Shown here: positions 25,477-34,051 of the stretch, in pieces
Numbering within the stretch: position 1 is the stretch's first letter
How the letters are laid out: each line of letters starts with the position of its first letter
Made by a program: the position numbers and the translations under genes
Virus record (IMG/VR): IMGVR_UViG_3300033149_004458
Coordinates: 1 to 64,000 of that record
Length of the DNA stretch: 64,000 nucleotides
Direction: 5' to 3' (one strand)
DNA from: a virus
Notes under the pieces: generated by a model
What the model was told of the DNA's origin: nothing
Databases searched by the model: none
What the model saw: only the letters and a program-made list of their open reading frames with translations

Positions 25477-25482
25477 TTTTTT
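25435..25482 (-). promoter_or_regulatory. Programmed -1 ribosomal frameshift signal
   Basis: On the minus strand the heptamer A AAA AAC (25482-25476) lies in the correct phase (CTA AAA AAC), directly before the zero-frame TAG. Eight bases later follows a perfect 10-bp stem AGCAACGAGC / GCTCGTTGCT (25467-25458 with 25444-25435, 13-base loop). The slip enters the frame of 25195-25476. Slippery site, spacer length and stem all match textbook signals of the lambda G/GT kind. Confidence 0.93.
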
Positions 25483-26192
25483 AGTTCCTTACCTCCAATT
25501 TCTAGAGCCAGATATGAATCTATTAATTGACCTTTCAGTTGTGTTGCACTATTAGCAAAAGCCGCGAAACTAGGAAAAGCTCTTTGGGTCATTGTTTTAT
25601 TTTTATATGTACCAAGGTAAGTGCACCATTCATTGAAAGTCCTGACCATCTCTGTTTGACATAATGAATTAATAAGCGCGCCAGTAAAAATATCTATCAA
25701 TTCTTGTCTTGATTTACTAGACAATTCTTCTTTTTTCTGCTCGATAAGTTCTTTAGTTCTTTCAACAATAGCTTTTTCTACCTTGTCATCATATTTCTCA
25801 AGAGCTACCTCGTAATTTTCTTGTTCCTCTAAGTCGGCGTCGCTGCCTGGCTGAACTGGCTTACGGGGTTTCTTGTAAGTCTTTTCTGCTTCATTTCTAA
25901 TAGAAAATGCTTCTGCTAAGATAATACCATTGATTATGGTCTCGTTGTCCATTTCATTGAAATCGGGAAATAAAGCATTATGCTCAGGTGTATCAGGGTC
26001 TCTGAGTTTCTGACGTAGCAGTCTACTAGCACTTAATGCTTGCTTTCTCGCTTCACTTATTTCAAAGTCCCCAACGACCCTCTGATAAACTACAACTGGT
26101 TTGCCGTTGATCTCAACGGAATTACCACTTCTATCCTTGATTGTTAGTTCTTTGTGCCATTTGAACAGTGAATCTAATAAATTTTTACTCAT
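25473..26192 (-). CDS. Tail assembly chaperone (gpG-like), 239 aa
   Basis: This is the zero-frame product of the frameshifting chaperone pair. It is a helical, acidic protein with a conserved-looking middle part (ARKQALSASRLLRQKLRDPD) and a long charged helix (about 130-165). Its place between the tail tube gene and the tape measure gene is diagnostic for chaperones that coat the tape measure during tail assembly and are absent from the virion. A minority of ribosomes should slip near its last codons and make the longer fusion. AGGAGAGGTAGG stands before the ATG. A hairpin at 26218-26253 separates it from the tail tube gene and may adjust its expression. Confidence 0.85.
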   Translation of the reverse strand: MSKNLLDSLFKWHKELTIKDRSGNSVEINGKPVVVYQRVVGDFEISEARKQALSASRLLRQKLRDPDTPEHNALFPDFNEMDNETIINGIILAEAFSIRNEAEKTYKKPRKPVQPGSDADLEEQENYEVALEKYDDKVEKAIVERTKELIEQKKEELSSKSRQELIDIFTGALINSLCQTEMVRTFNEWCTYLGTYKNKTMTQRAFPSFAAFANSATQLKGQLIDSYLALEIGGKELKN

Positions 26193-26217
26193 ATTCCTAC
26201 CTCTCCTATAAAGAAAT

Positions 26218-26253
26218 GAGGCTATACCACCTTAATACAAGATGTATAGCCTC
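26218..26253 (-). terminator. Hairpin attenuator/terminator between tail tube and chaperone genes
   Basis: A 10-bp stem GAGGCTATAC / GTATAGCCTC encloses a 16-base loop. In the direction of the late operon it is followed by ATTTCTTTAT, a weak U-tract; on the other strand by CTTTTCT. It could reduce transcription after the highly expressed tail tube gene, or protect the 3' end of its mRNA. Confidence 0.65.
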
Positions 26254-26305
26254 CTTTTCTAAGTCCTTTATGGCGTTAATTAAATTGTGAACAGGCGGTT
26301 GTTGC

Positions 26306-27520
26306 TTATGGGCAAGCTACCCGCGAGCCGCTATAAACATATAGTGACCCATCCAAAGATTTCCAACCAAACGTCTGTGTGGCATTTCCTCCAACGTTAG
26401 TTGAATGTCCCTCGGAAGTAATGACGATTTCTGGGATGTATAGAGTCTTCATAATATCATCACAACTCAGGGTGTCATCACAACCGGCCCCTGGTTTGTA
26501 TAGCCTAATCTCCAGTGAAATCCCACTAGCAGTAAGCTCACAGCTTCTGAACTCAGTTACACCAGAAGGTGAAACTTCTCCGGTTGTCAGAAGAGCAATT
26601 AATTCTAAATCTGTATCTAGAACACTGATGTCTCCAGTGACCTGCGGCACCTGTACTATTGTCCCTACGACATCTGTATTACCCATCTCTTTAATTACGG
26701 TATTGGGGAATGTGCCACGGATTGTTACAGATTGAACACGCTCAATTTGATTTGCTGCAATATAAACCGGAATATGTTGCCCACGGATAGCAGCTGGAAT
26801 ATCGTTGTCGACTACATCTGACCAGTTGTTTCCCGCCGGGTTAGCATGGTAAACAACCACTAAGGCGTCACTAATGGTATCAGCGAATGAGATATTGCCA
26901 CCAGAATAGCTATATTCACCACTCGCTGGAGCGCCTGCCACTTCAGTTAAGTATTCTCCATCCAGGATAACACTTAGAAGCCAATTGCCATTCTTTAACT
27001 GAATTGGTGTTTCGGAAAGAGCCTGTGGGCTCCCAGCCCCAGCATCAAAGGTGTCTACAACTACGTCATATCTGAACCACCGCTTTTCTGTACCAGAAAC
27101 AGTGTATTCTTCAGTCGCCTCAGCATCAACAGAATACGTATACGTAAATCCCGTGACCTGGCAGCGTCGCAAATGAATACTTTTAACGTAATCTGCTACA
27201 TCCTCATCTCTGACGACGCCAATAACGTCAATTTCTCCTAGTTGGTTAACATCTACTCCCACCCCAGGGGACCATGAGGTTGTTCCAGTTAGTGCGCCAA
27301 ACAACTTTACCGAAGCATCCATTGCCTGGAAAGTCGCTGTCACTTCTGGAATATCCTGGGTTGTACCTGCATGATGGGGATTCCCTAATTCATCCACGTC
27401 AGTCGATGTAATGTTCACCGGCATATCCAAACGCTGGATACGTGCAGCTAGATAATCTCCAGCAGGCCCGACTACTTTTAGCGCCATCTTTTGGAACGGT
27501 ATGGCGATCCTCTTTGCCAT
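26306..27520 (-). CDS. Major tail tube protein, 404 aa
   Basis: Position before the chaperones, a hairpin after the gene and the sequence pattern point to the tail tube subunit. The N-terminus (MALKVVGPAGDYLAARIQRLDMPVN) and a later GDISVLDTDLELIALLTTGEV resemble tube proteins that line the tube with beta sandwiches. A middle segment (about residues 180-250, with GNWLLSVILDGEYL and YSYSGGNISFADTISDALVVVYHAN) looks like an inserted surface domain, which explains a length above the usual 150-250. The Cys pair near the C-terminus (CDDTLSCDD) is unusual. No sheath gene is next to it, consistent with a siphovirus tail. Confidence 0.78.
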   Translation of the reverse strand: MAKRIAIPFQKMALKVVGPAGDYLAARIQRLDMPVNITSTDVDELGNPHHAGTTQDIPEVTATFQAMDASVKLFGALTGTTSWSPGVGVDVNQLGEIDVIGVVRDEDVADYVKSIHLRRCQVTGFTYTYSVDAEATEEYTVSGTEKRWFRYDVVVDTFDAGAGSPQALSETPIQLKNGNWLLSVILDGEYLTEVAGAPASGEYSYSGGNISFADTISDALVVVYHANPAGNNWSDVVDNDIPAAIRGQHIPVYIAANQIERVQSVTIRGTFPNTVIKEMGNTDVVGTIVQVPQVTGDISVLDTDLELIALLTTGEVSPSGVTEFRSCELTASGISLEIRLYKPGAGCDDTLSCDDIMKTLYIPEIVITSEGHSTNVGGNATQTFGWKSLDGSLYVYSGSRVACP

Positions 27521-27532
27521 TTATTTTACTCC

Positions 27533-27973
27533 TTAACTCGGTTGATAATAGGTATAAAATGTTATACCAGCGCGCCAGTATAACTTTTCAACCAAATCTT
27601 TAAAAACATATATTGGTTTTAATACTCTATCGCTGACTATTAAATAACCAATTTGTGTTGGTGAAGCGCCAGGGGGGAACCCTTCATCATAATTGTATAC
27701 AGGGATTTGTTGTTCTAAAGCGTCAAAGATTAAAAATGCAAGCTCGTCTCTTTGAGGTGTGTCCTCCGCGAAAATATCAATTCTCCAAAATTCTTTGTCG
27801 AGCTCACATCCTCCCAATTCAAATGGCACTCCCCTGATGTCAAGAGAAACAACTGAAACAGTAGGCAGTAACAGCTTTCCAGAAGGAAAGCCGTCTTCTA
27901 CATTTACACCAGTTGGTACTAAACTTGACAGCCAGTAATATATAGATTGACGTAGCTTTCGCTTTATGTTCAT
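27533..27973 (-). CDS. Tail terminator/completion-like protein, 146 aa
   Basis: The alpha/beta pattern (IKRKLRQSIYYWL, then VSVVSLDIRGVPFELGG, FWRIDIFAEDTPQRDELAFLIFDALEQQIPVYNYD) is typical of tail terminator proteins of the gpU / minor tail completion type. These cap the tube and join it to the head. Length and position between the neck proteins and the tail tube gene agree with that role. The functional call rests on context plus fold pattern rather than a diagnostic motif. Confidence 0.68.
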   Translation of the reverse strand: MNIKRKLRQSIYYWLSSLVPTGVNVEDGFPSGKLLLPTVSVVSLDIRGVPFELGGCELDKEFWRIDIFAEDTPQRDELAFLIFDALEQQIPVYNYDEGFPPGASPTQIGYLIVSDRVLKPIYVFKDLVEKLYWRAGITFYTYYQPS

Positions 27974-27994
27974 CTATACCTCTACAAAACAAAT

Positions 27995-28870
27995 TTACGG
28001 TGAGAATATTTCTCCTGTTGGTAATCGTTCTCCAGGACGAATTCTCCCAACATAGCGCCCCCTGACTTTTAACATGAACCATATACCTGTTTTACTTGTT
28101 CTTGCCTCTACGTGAACAGATGGTCCTGGAGATTCATAACGAACTTGGTCCAAAACTACAGGCACGCTCTCATTAGGGTTCTCAAACTGAAAACCTACAG
28201 CGTCTTCTATAGAGTGTACCATGTCCTCAGCAACGTCATCAAGAGCCTCGCTTACTATAGCAGGTACTTCTGCGCGCACCTTAGAGATGAACCCAGTACC
28301 TGCAAATGATGGATATGCTGGCGCTCCACTGGCATTACCATACTCTAGAAAAATCCAATAAGGAGCTTTTGTGCCCCAGGCATCAAGTCTTGCTTTAATT
28401 ACTTCTTCATATGTAGGAAGTTCCTCAAAGCTAACTGATTTGTTTTTCTTGGTAACAAATGCCCTTGGGCCACCCTCTCTGGCCGGCTTATATATTCCGA
28501 ACATCCACACAAAGAGGTTTTGCTCTGGTGTCCCGGTGCCTGGCCCACCTCCAGCAATTTGCCCCTCCAGAATATCACTCGGCATACCTGCTATCTGCTC
28601 GTTAAATACTTTGGCTCCCCTTAAATCTGGGGATACATAATAATGTTCCCAGTTGAGTAAATTTTCCATTAGTCGCTCTTCAAGAGGGGGGTATTGAAAC
28701 TCCTCAATGGTATTAATTGCCTCCTCTGCCATCTTTAGCATGTAATCTCGAATTCTGCTTTCTGCTAGATATTTGGCATTTGATCTAATGGCACTATCAA
28801 TATTCATCGTGTCAAATTGAGAGCCAAAATATATAAAACGGTCTAGTTCGTTCAATACGTCTTCTAACAT
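27995..28870 (-). CDS. Neck/head-tail joining protein (HK97 gp10-like), 291 aa
   Basis: The C-terminal half contains a hallmark of gp10-type proteins: PYWIFLEYGNASGAPAYPSFAGTGFISK, near residues 170-200, where a (W/F)-x-x-x-(E)-x-G-T/S motif precedes a proline-rich loop. The N-terminal about 110 residues are helical. A Gly-rich stretch (GGGPGTGTPEQNL) links the halves. It probably sits in the neck above the tail terminator. Its ATG overlaps the end of the 79-aa gene upstream. Length is about twice that of simple gp10 homologues, so the N-terminal domain may be an addition. Confidence 0.62.
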   Translation of the reverse strand: MLEDVLNELDRFIYFGSQFDTMNIDSAIRSNAKYLAESRIRDYMLKMAEEAINTIEEFQYPPLEERLMENLLNWEHYYVSPDLRGAKVFNEQIAGMPSDILEGQIAGGGPGTGTPEQNLFVWMFGIYKPAREGGPRAFVTKKNKSVSFEELPTYEEVIKARLDAWGTKAPYWIFLEYGNASGAPAYPSFAGTGFISKVRAEVPAIVSEALDDVAEDMVHSIEDAVGFQFENPNESVPVVLDQVRYESPGPSVHVEARTSKTGIWFMLKVRGRYVGRIRPGERLPTGEIFSP

Positions 28871-29109
28871 TACCTGAATGTAAGCCCCTCTACTTCCTCT
28901 CCAAACAATGCCCTAAACACCGAACGAGCATAGTCATTAAATGAATCTAAAATAGTCTTTCTGACGAGGCCATACTTCTCATGGTCGGAACCAAGTATTT
29001 CCTCTATATCACTAAGCAGGATAGCAAGATACCGCCTCTTTCTGCGTTCTATGATTGCGGTTATATCTTGTATATCTAATCCATTAATTTCTACAGTATT
29101 CACCTTCAA
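28870..29109 (-). CDS. Small helical neck-region protein, 79 aa
   Basis: This short protein has a central basic helix (ITAIIERRKRRYLAILLSDIEEILG) and a C-terminal helix. No family is recognised. It overlaps the 291-aa neck gene by one base and follows the 147-aa zinc-motif protein by five bases, so it belongs to the same translational unit and is probably a small connector or assembly factor. Confidence 0.6.
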   Translation of the reverse strand: MKVNTVEINGLDIQDITAIIERRKRRYLAILLSDIEEILGSDHEKYGLVRKTILDSFNDYARSVFRALFGEEVEGLTFR

Positions 29110-29114
29110 CCTCT

Positions 29115-29558
29115 TTATACCCCAGCCGGGTCCTCAATCAGGGTAATTCTTATTCTATTTACATCTTGTACCCCGCGAAGAGCATAATTTTTCAAGTATA
29201 AGTTCTTTCCATCCACAACAAAATATTTAGAGTTATTAATTGTATTTAGAATTCCACTGCTGTAAGTAACTGTTACAGTGCAATCGCCATCGTCAATAAC
29301 TCCACCAGAAACCCAATATGGCTGACCGGCATATTTCCATCTAATGTGTCCATCATATACATGTTCTGACAAAGTAGTAAGCCAATAAGAACCATTACAG
29401 CCGCTGCAAAATGGATCGGTAGATTTGTTTGTTGTTGGATCAAGGCTACATAGTGGGCAAGCGCCATATATCTCCTCTGTATAGATACTGAATGGTCTTC
29501 CAATTGTTTCACGTATATTATCTATGATTTCTTTTGTGTTGGATGGAAAATTAACCAT
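29115..29558 (-). CDS. Head closure-like protein with four-Cys zinc motif, 147 aa
   Basis: Residues about 34-54 hold CPLC and, 14 residues later, CSGC, a likely zinc ribbon. The rest is beta-rich (YWVSGGVIDDGDCTVTVTY, IRITLIEDP), like head-closure or head-tail joining proteins. It starts eight bases inside the end of the glycosyltransferase gene at 29551, so it is translated in coupling with the glycan cassette. The neck role is inferred from its position between connector and tail genes. Confidence 0.6.
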   Translation of the reverse strand: MVNFPSNTKEIIDNIRETIGRPFSIYTEEIYGACPLCSLDPTTNKSTDPFCSGCNGSYWLTTLSEHVYDGHIRWKYAGQPYWVSGGVIDDGDCTVTVTYSSGILNTINNSKYFVVDGKNLYLKNYALRGVQDVNRIRITLIEDPAGV

Positions 29559-30708
29559 TACTTAAAACTTCCTCAAAAAGTTCATCCCATTGTTTACCAA
29601 TATTTTCCCAGCGGAATTTGTCCTGGGTGACAAAATTATAAATTGCCTCTGCCTCTACTTCGCGCCGGTCGGGGTGTTCATAATAATAATCTAATGCCCT
29701 GGCTACTTCTTCTGGGGTTACTACCGCTCCTTCTGTTAATAGCCCAGGGTAGGTATCGTAATGGTCTATCGGAATCAAATATGCCAAACCATGATAAAGT
29801 TCACTAGTAGCAGAACTATCTGGAACTACTTGTGCCCTTTTACAAGCAGCATGCTCAAAGGTTGTTAAGCCCCAACCCTCTCCCATTCCTGTGTTTAGTC
29901 CAACATCGCAAGCGTTGTAAATCCAGTTTAATCTCTCGTCCGAAACACTCATTGCTGGACTCAAATCAAGCGAAGTGAGAATCAATCTATCGACAATCCC
30001 ATGCCGTTTACACATTTTAATGAGATTCCACCCGGCGTCTTCCAGTCCCGCGTGGCAATACAACTTAACCGATTTTGGTTTATTTCTTGCGAATTCAGCA
30101 AACCCCTTGATTGTTAGATCAAATCTTTTTCTTGGTTGGTTACGGTTTGCATTTAGCACCACGAATTCATCGTCTTCCATGTCAACTAAATGACTTCTGG
30201 CCTCCCTCATACCTATAGGGTAAAATACTGATGTATCGAGTCCATGAGGGATCACCCTTACCTTATCGGTTTTCACGTTGTCCAAAATAGCCTGTTTACC
30301 AAACTCTGTATATGCTACTGGCGTTGACCTCTCTACGATTTTCTGGCACCATTCCCCATCTAGTGGTTTGGCGTCAACCGGAAAGTATGTTACAACTTTT
30401 ATGTTTTCTGGCATCCTGGACAAATAGTCATAAAGTATCCAAGTGTCATTTAAAATGAAAACTAAATCTGGTCTGACATAATCTAACAACGGCTGTATTC
30501 TACCAAAGCCGTATAGATCACCACCAATAAACGCGGGGTACATTAAATGCTCCGCTTGTGGGTAGGGGTCGCCTCGATAGTTAATTGCCAAATGATGAAT
30601 GTCATATTTATTTTTTGGCAGATTATTAATAATACTATGATTCACTCTGGCGAACCCTGTTGCAACACCACCATCTCCTATCCAAAGTATTCTGAACTTA
30701 TTCCCCAT
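29551..30708 (-). CDS. Glycosyltransferase, GT4 (GT-B fold), 385 aa
   Basis: The N-terminus RILWIGDGGVATGFARVNHSI is a typical acceptor-side start of GT4 enzymes. The C-terminal half has FVVLNANRNQPRKRFDLTIKGF (donor-binding Rossmann start) and the signature YNACDVGLNTGMGEGWGLTTFEHAAC, which corresponds to the E-x7-E nucleotide-sugar motif. It transfers a sugar from an activated donor to an acceptor in the cytoplasm. It is the last gene of the six-gene cassette and overlaps the neck gene at 29115. The natural acceptor could be a virion protein or a host glycan. Confidence 0.85.
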   Translation of the reverse strand: MGNKFRILWIGDGGVATGFARVNHSIINNLPKNKYDIHHLAINYRGDPYPQAEHLMYPAFIGGDLYGFGRIQPLLDYVRPDLVFILNDTWILYDYLSRMPENIKVVTYFPVDAKPLDGEWCQKIVERSTPVAYTEFGKQAILDNVKTDKVRVIPHGLDTSVFYPIGMREARSHLVDMEDDEFVVLNANRNQPRKRFDLTIKGFAEFARNKPKSVKLYCHAGLEDAGWNLIKMCKRHGIVDRLILTSLDLSPAMSVSDERLNWIYNACDVGLNTGMGEGWGLTTFEHAACKRAQVVPDSSATSELYHGLAYLIPIDHYDTYPGLLTEGAVVTPEEVARALDYYYEHPDRREVEAEAIYNFVTQDKFRWENIGKQWDELFEEVLSNG

Positions 30709-30720
30709 ATGCCTCCCCCT

Positions 30721-31587
30721 TTATATCTCCTCCAATATTCTACTAAACATCTTGGGAACTAGAACTTTCCAACTGAATGTCTTTAAAATCTGTTCATACT
30801 CAGAGTCAGTTATTGGTTCTGGTTCTTGACTTAAAATGTGGACCAGCTGTTCTACAATATCATCCTCATGATTTACAAAGTAAGCAAATCCCTTATACGC
30901 AGAATACGTTGGAAGGTCAAAGACTATTGGCCGTGCCCCGCAGAATAATCCCTCTACGCCTAACAGCTCAAAACCCTCTACCAATCTTAGGCAAGAAGTA
31001 TATTTTGTGTAATTTAATAAGCCGGCCAACGCTAGAATGGGCATAAACCTTAAATGGCGATAGTGGCCTGTATCCCAACCAAACTGTTCTACAAAATTCC
31101 TTCCTGTGTGATGGACTATTTTATCTGCCTTTACTGCTGCCTCATAGAGTTTGTCTATGCACTCATCCTTCGCTATATATCCTGTGGTGAGAACATCAAC
31201 AGTACGAATATCTCTATTTGTATATGTAAATATATCCGGGTCTGCTCCCCAAGGCATATAGTGGAAGTTAAATGATTCGTCAGTATAATCTGTAAGTTTA
31301 TGAAACGATATTACTAGCTTAGCTTCCTTCCAAAATGGTATATAGTCTACTCGATCTATTTGTGCTGTCCAATAACAATGTTGAACAATAACCTTGTTTG
31401 GGTGTTCCCTCTCTAATACTGGGACCTCTCCTTCTCCAACAACGTGAATAATAAAAATATCACTATCTTCCCAATTTGGCACCCAAACAATATTTTCTGG
31501 TGAATATTTGCGGAAAGCCTCACTGATTCTAGTGAAAGCTGTTCCCCATGATGGGTGTCTATACTCAGATACTTTTATCTTTCCCAT
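30721..31587 (-). CDS. Glycosyltransferase-like protein (GT-B type), 288 aa
   Basis: This is a shorter, divergent GT-B protein. It includes FTRISEAFRKYSP near the N-terminus, a VDVLTTGYIAKDECIDKLYEAA Rossmann segment at about 135-155, and CLRLVEGFELLGVEGLFCGARPIVFDLP near 205-230, which occupies the place of the donor-binding Glu motif. The start at ATG 31587 has AAAGGAG five bases before; a GTG two codons earlier is less likely. It lies 12 bases from the GT4 gene. Donor and acceptor are unknown. Confidence 0.72.
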   Translation of the reverse strand: MGKIKVSEYRHPSWGTAFTRISEAFRKYSPENIVWVPNWEDSDIFIIHVVGEGEVPVLEREHPNKVIVQHCYWTAQIDRVDYIPFWKEAKLVISFHKLTDYTDESFNFHYMPWGADPDIFTYTNRDIRTVDVLTTGYIAKDECIDKLYEAAVKADKIVHHTGRNFVEQFGWDTGHYRHLRFMPILALAGLLNYTKYTSCLRLVEGFELLGVEGLFCGARPIVFDLPTYSAYKGFAYFVNHEDDIVEQLVHILSQEPEPITDSEYEQILKTFSWKVLVPKMFSRILEEI

Positions 31588-31605
31588 AACCACTCCTTTA
31601 GTATA

Positions 31606-33315
31606 CTACCCTTTTATCTCAAATGGCTTGTGCCAGTTTTTCCTTGGCACTCTGATCCCCGGTTTACTCTCCCACTTTTCTCTTAGCCGTCTAATTTTAT
31701 TTCCGTAAGTTCCATCATCACCACTACAGGAACCTACATGGTGAACTCCGACAGCATTTGCATCTATGACAAGATAGCCAGCATTTCTGGCCTTTAAGCA
31801 GAAATCAGCGTCCTCGTGCCAGAATTTACCATATCCTTCATCAATGAAACCTATCTTGTTAACTAATCTTTTAGGAAATAATTGACAGTACCCTTGAACA
31901 ACATCTGCTTCAGTTACCCCTTTTGCTTCCCAAAACTGTCCCCACCTTCCTTCTGGGATATAAGTTCCGGTTTGCCCGACAATACCAACGCGCTTATCAG
32001 CAAAGAACCGTAATAGCTTGTTTAGCCAGTCATACTTTACAATGTGGGCATCATCATCTAAGAGAAGAATGTATTCTCCTCTGGCAGCCTTTATGCCAAT
32101 ATTTCTACCCTTAGAAACTCCTGAATTATAGTTTAACCTTATAACCTGATTGTGGGGATGTAATAATGCTAAATCAACCGGAATTTCCCAATTAGCCATA
32201 TTTTGGTCGACAATAACGATCTCAAAACCAGGGTCTTCGTCTCTGGTTGTATACTTGTAAATACTTTTTAGACAACGAGCAAGCATTTTTTGTGGTCGAT
32301 CAACAGCAAGAATAACAATACTGACTTTAATTGGTTTGGCGGCAGCTTTTAAAATATATTCTAGTCTTTCAGCAGACTTATCCCAAGTCCATTCTGTTCT
32401 TATATAATCACTTGCCTCTAAACCTCGTTTTCTGGCCTCGCCTGGGTGATTGACTAACCACCTCATAGTATTTACCAGATGGTCTAACTCTGGCTCCATC
32501 CAATATGGTTCCATGCTATCAGTTTTATAATGATGTGTTGTCCTTACAGTGTTAAATCTTATCTTATAAATATATTTACCATATTCTTTTATTCCGCTTC
32601 CAAAGGGCGCTATTACTGGAATACCACAAGCCATTGCTTCCATTGCGATTAGCCCTGGGCCTACACCACGAACTGGGAATAAAAGACAGTCTGCCTGGTG
32701 GTAAATATCTGCCATGCTTTTTACGTTTTTTCTAATTATTTTTATTCTTGGGTCATTAATAGATTCTTCTATTGGTGGGTAATTTGTATCTAGTTTCATA
32801 AGAAGCTTAACATTCTTATTATCTGAAAAGGCAGCTTTGAACGCTTTGATCGCTAAATCCCAACCATGTCTTTTGTCTGTACCTCCAGCCCATAGAAAAG
32901 TAAATGTGCCACCTGTTTGTTTTTCTCTGGGCTGAAATTCTTCTGGGTCTACTCCCATGTGGAGAGTTGTAACGTTTTTCAGTCCATTTGCATGGAAAAC
33001 TCTTCCCACCCAATCGCTAATAGCAACCACAAGATCATAATTTTTATTGGCGGCTTTTTTCCAGCCAATAGGAAAAGAATTATTTCCACCAAACTCCCAA
33101 GTCATAAAACCAACAGTTAATGGGTGCCTAACCTTTATATCAAAATTATATTCGTATGTAAAGGTAATATAAATAGGAGTTAACTCTCCAGCGGAATTTC
33201 TGTGTTGGTTTTTGTAAACAGTGTGCCCTCTACGCTCAAGGGCTTGTGACAGTTTCCGGTTTATAGTCGGAAAAGCGTAAACTTTATCGAAGGCACCTTG
33301 CCAAGTAATCTCCAT
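31606..33315 (-). CDS. Bifunctional glycosyltransferase: GT4 fused to GT2, 569 aa
   Basis: Residues 1-330 form a GT4 (GT-B) enzyme with GTFTFLWAGGTDKRHGWDLAIKAF and the donor motif GVGPGLIAMEAMACGIPVIAP. Residues about 330-555 form a GT2 (GT-A) enzyme, starting KVSIVILAVDRPQKMLARCL, with NYNSGVSKGRNIGIKAARG and the metal-binding LLLDDDAH, then FWHEDADFCLKARNAGY near the catalytic base. One chain therefore adds two sugars or extends one glycan in two steps. The end of the FkbM gene overlaps its start by 32 bases. Fusion of GT-B and GT-A modules is known in polysaccharide and phage glycan clusters but is not common. Confidence 0.87.
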   Translation of the reverse strand: MEITWQGAFDKVYAFPTINRKLSQALERRGHTVYKNQHRNSAGELTPIYITFTYEYNFDIKVRHPLTVGFMTWEFGGNNSFPIGWKKAANKNYDLVVAISDWVGRVFHANGLKNVTTLHMGVDPEEFQPREKQTGGTFTFLWAGGTDKRHGWDLAIKAFKAAFSDNKNVKLLMKLDTNYPPIEESINDPRIKIIRKNVKSMADIYHQADCLLFPVRGVGPGLIAMEAMACGIPVIAPFGSGIKEYGKYIYKIRFNTVRTTHHYKTDSMEPYWMEPELDHLVNTMRWLVNHPGEARKRGLEASDYIRTEWTWDKSAERLEYILKAAAKPIKVSIVILAVDRPQKMLARCLKSIYKYTTRDEDPGFEIVIVDQNMANWEIPVDLALLHPHNQVIRLNYNSGVSKGRNIGIKAARGEYILLLDDDAHIVKYDWLNKLLRFFADKRVGIVGQTGTYIPEGRWGQFWEAKGVTEADVVQGYCQLFPKRLVNKIGFIDEGYGKFWHEDADFCLKARNAGYLVIDANAVGVHHVGSCSGDDGTYGNKIRRLREKWESKPGIRVPRKNWHKPFEIKG

Positions 33316-34033
33316 AATACGGTTCCTTTAAACACAAGATGTCTGTGTGGCAACCAGCCTGTCTATAGTAAGTTACTAGCTTTTTGGGCGTTGTGCGTAC
33401 AATCTCTCTAGTATTTTCATCTATATTCCAAATATATTTATAATTATTTTTAGCGAGTAGTTCAAGAAGTTGCCCCGCTGGTACCGCTGTTTGGTCTAGA
33501 TGTCTTGGGGAGAACTCTATTATTAAAATAGGAGAATGGTTTCTTAGAGTCCGAAGCATACCAAGAACAATTAGTCCCTCACTACCTTGTGTGTCTAATT
33601 TTATCATATCAATGGATATGTAAGAATTGCAATATTTACATTTATTCCTTTCCATCCAGGAATCTATAGTAATAACTTCTACCATTTCTTCTTCACGAGC
33701 CACATCGCCAGATGGGTGTAAACGGTTGTCAACGAGTTTTTTCGGATTGACATAGAGAATACCTTGCTTTGAGCAGACATCCCCAACGGCGACATTGTAT
33801 GTCGTAACATTTTTAAATTGCCTAGTATTGTTAACTAGCTCGTTGTAAGATTCTTTGTGTGGCTCAAATGCATAAACGCGGCCACTTGTCCATGATGCAA
33901 ATTTCTGTGTGTAATATCCGATATATGCCCCTATATCAAGAATGTTACCATCTGCAAGGTGAGATAGCACTGTTGTCAAAAATGGAGAACGGTATTTATA
34001 TTGTAGAATATCAAACTGGTCACTCACCTTCAA
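33284..34033 (-). CDS. FkbM family methyltransferase, 249 aa
   Basis: S-adenosylmethionine motifs are clear: NILDIGAYIGYYT (about 30-42), VYAFEPHKESYNELV (about 53-67), and MIKLDTQGSEGLIVLG (about 143-158), the conserved K-(I/L)-D-x-(E/Q)-G-x-E block of FkbM enzymes. The C-terminus includes PILIIEFSP. FkbM proteins O-methylate sugars or small molecules, so here it probably methylates a sugar added by the neighbouring transferases. It overlaps the next gene by 32 bases. Confidence 0.88.
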   Translation of the reverse strand: MKVSDQFDILQYKYRSPFLTTVLSHLADGNILDIGAYIGYYTQKFASWTSGRVYAFEPHKESYNELVNNTRQFKNVTTYNVAVGDVCSKQGILYVNPKKLVDNRLHPSGDVAREEEMVEVITIDSWMERNKCKYCNSYISIDMIKLDTQGSEGLIVLGMLRTLRNHSPILIIEFSPRHLDQTAVPAGQLLELLAKNNYKYIWNIDENTREIVRTTPKKLVTYYRQAGCHTDILCLKEPYYGDYLARCLR

Positions 34034-34051
34034 TCCTTACATTTAGCACAA

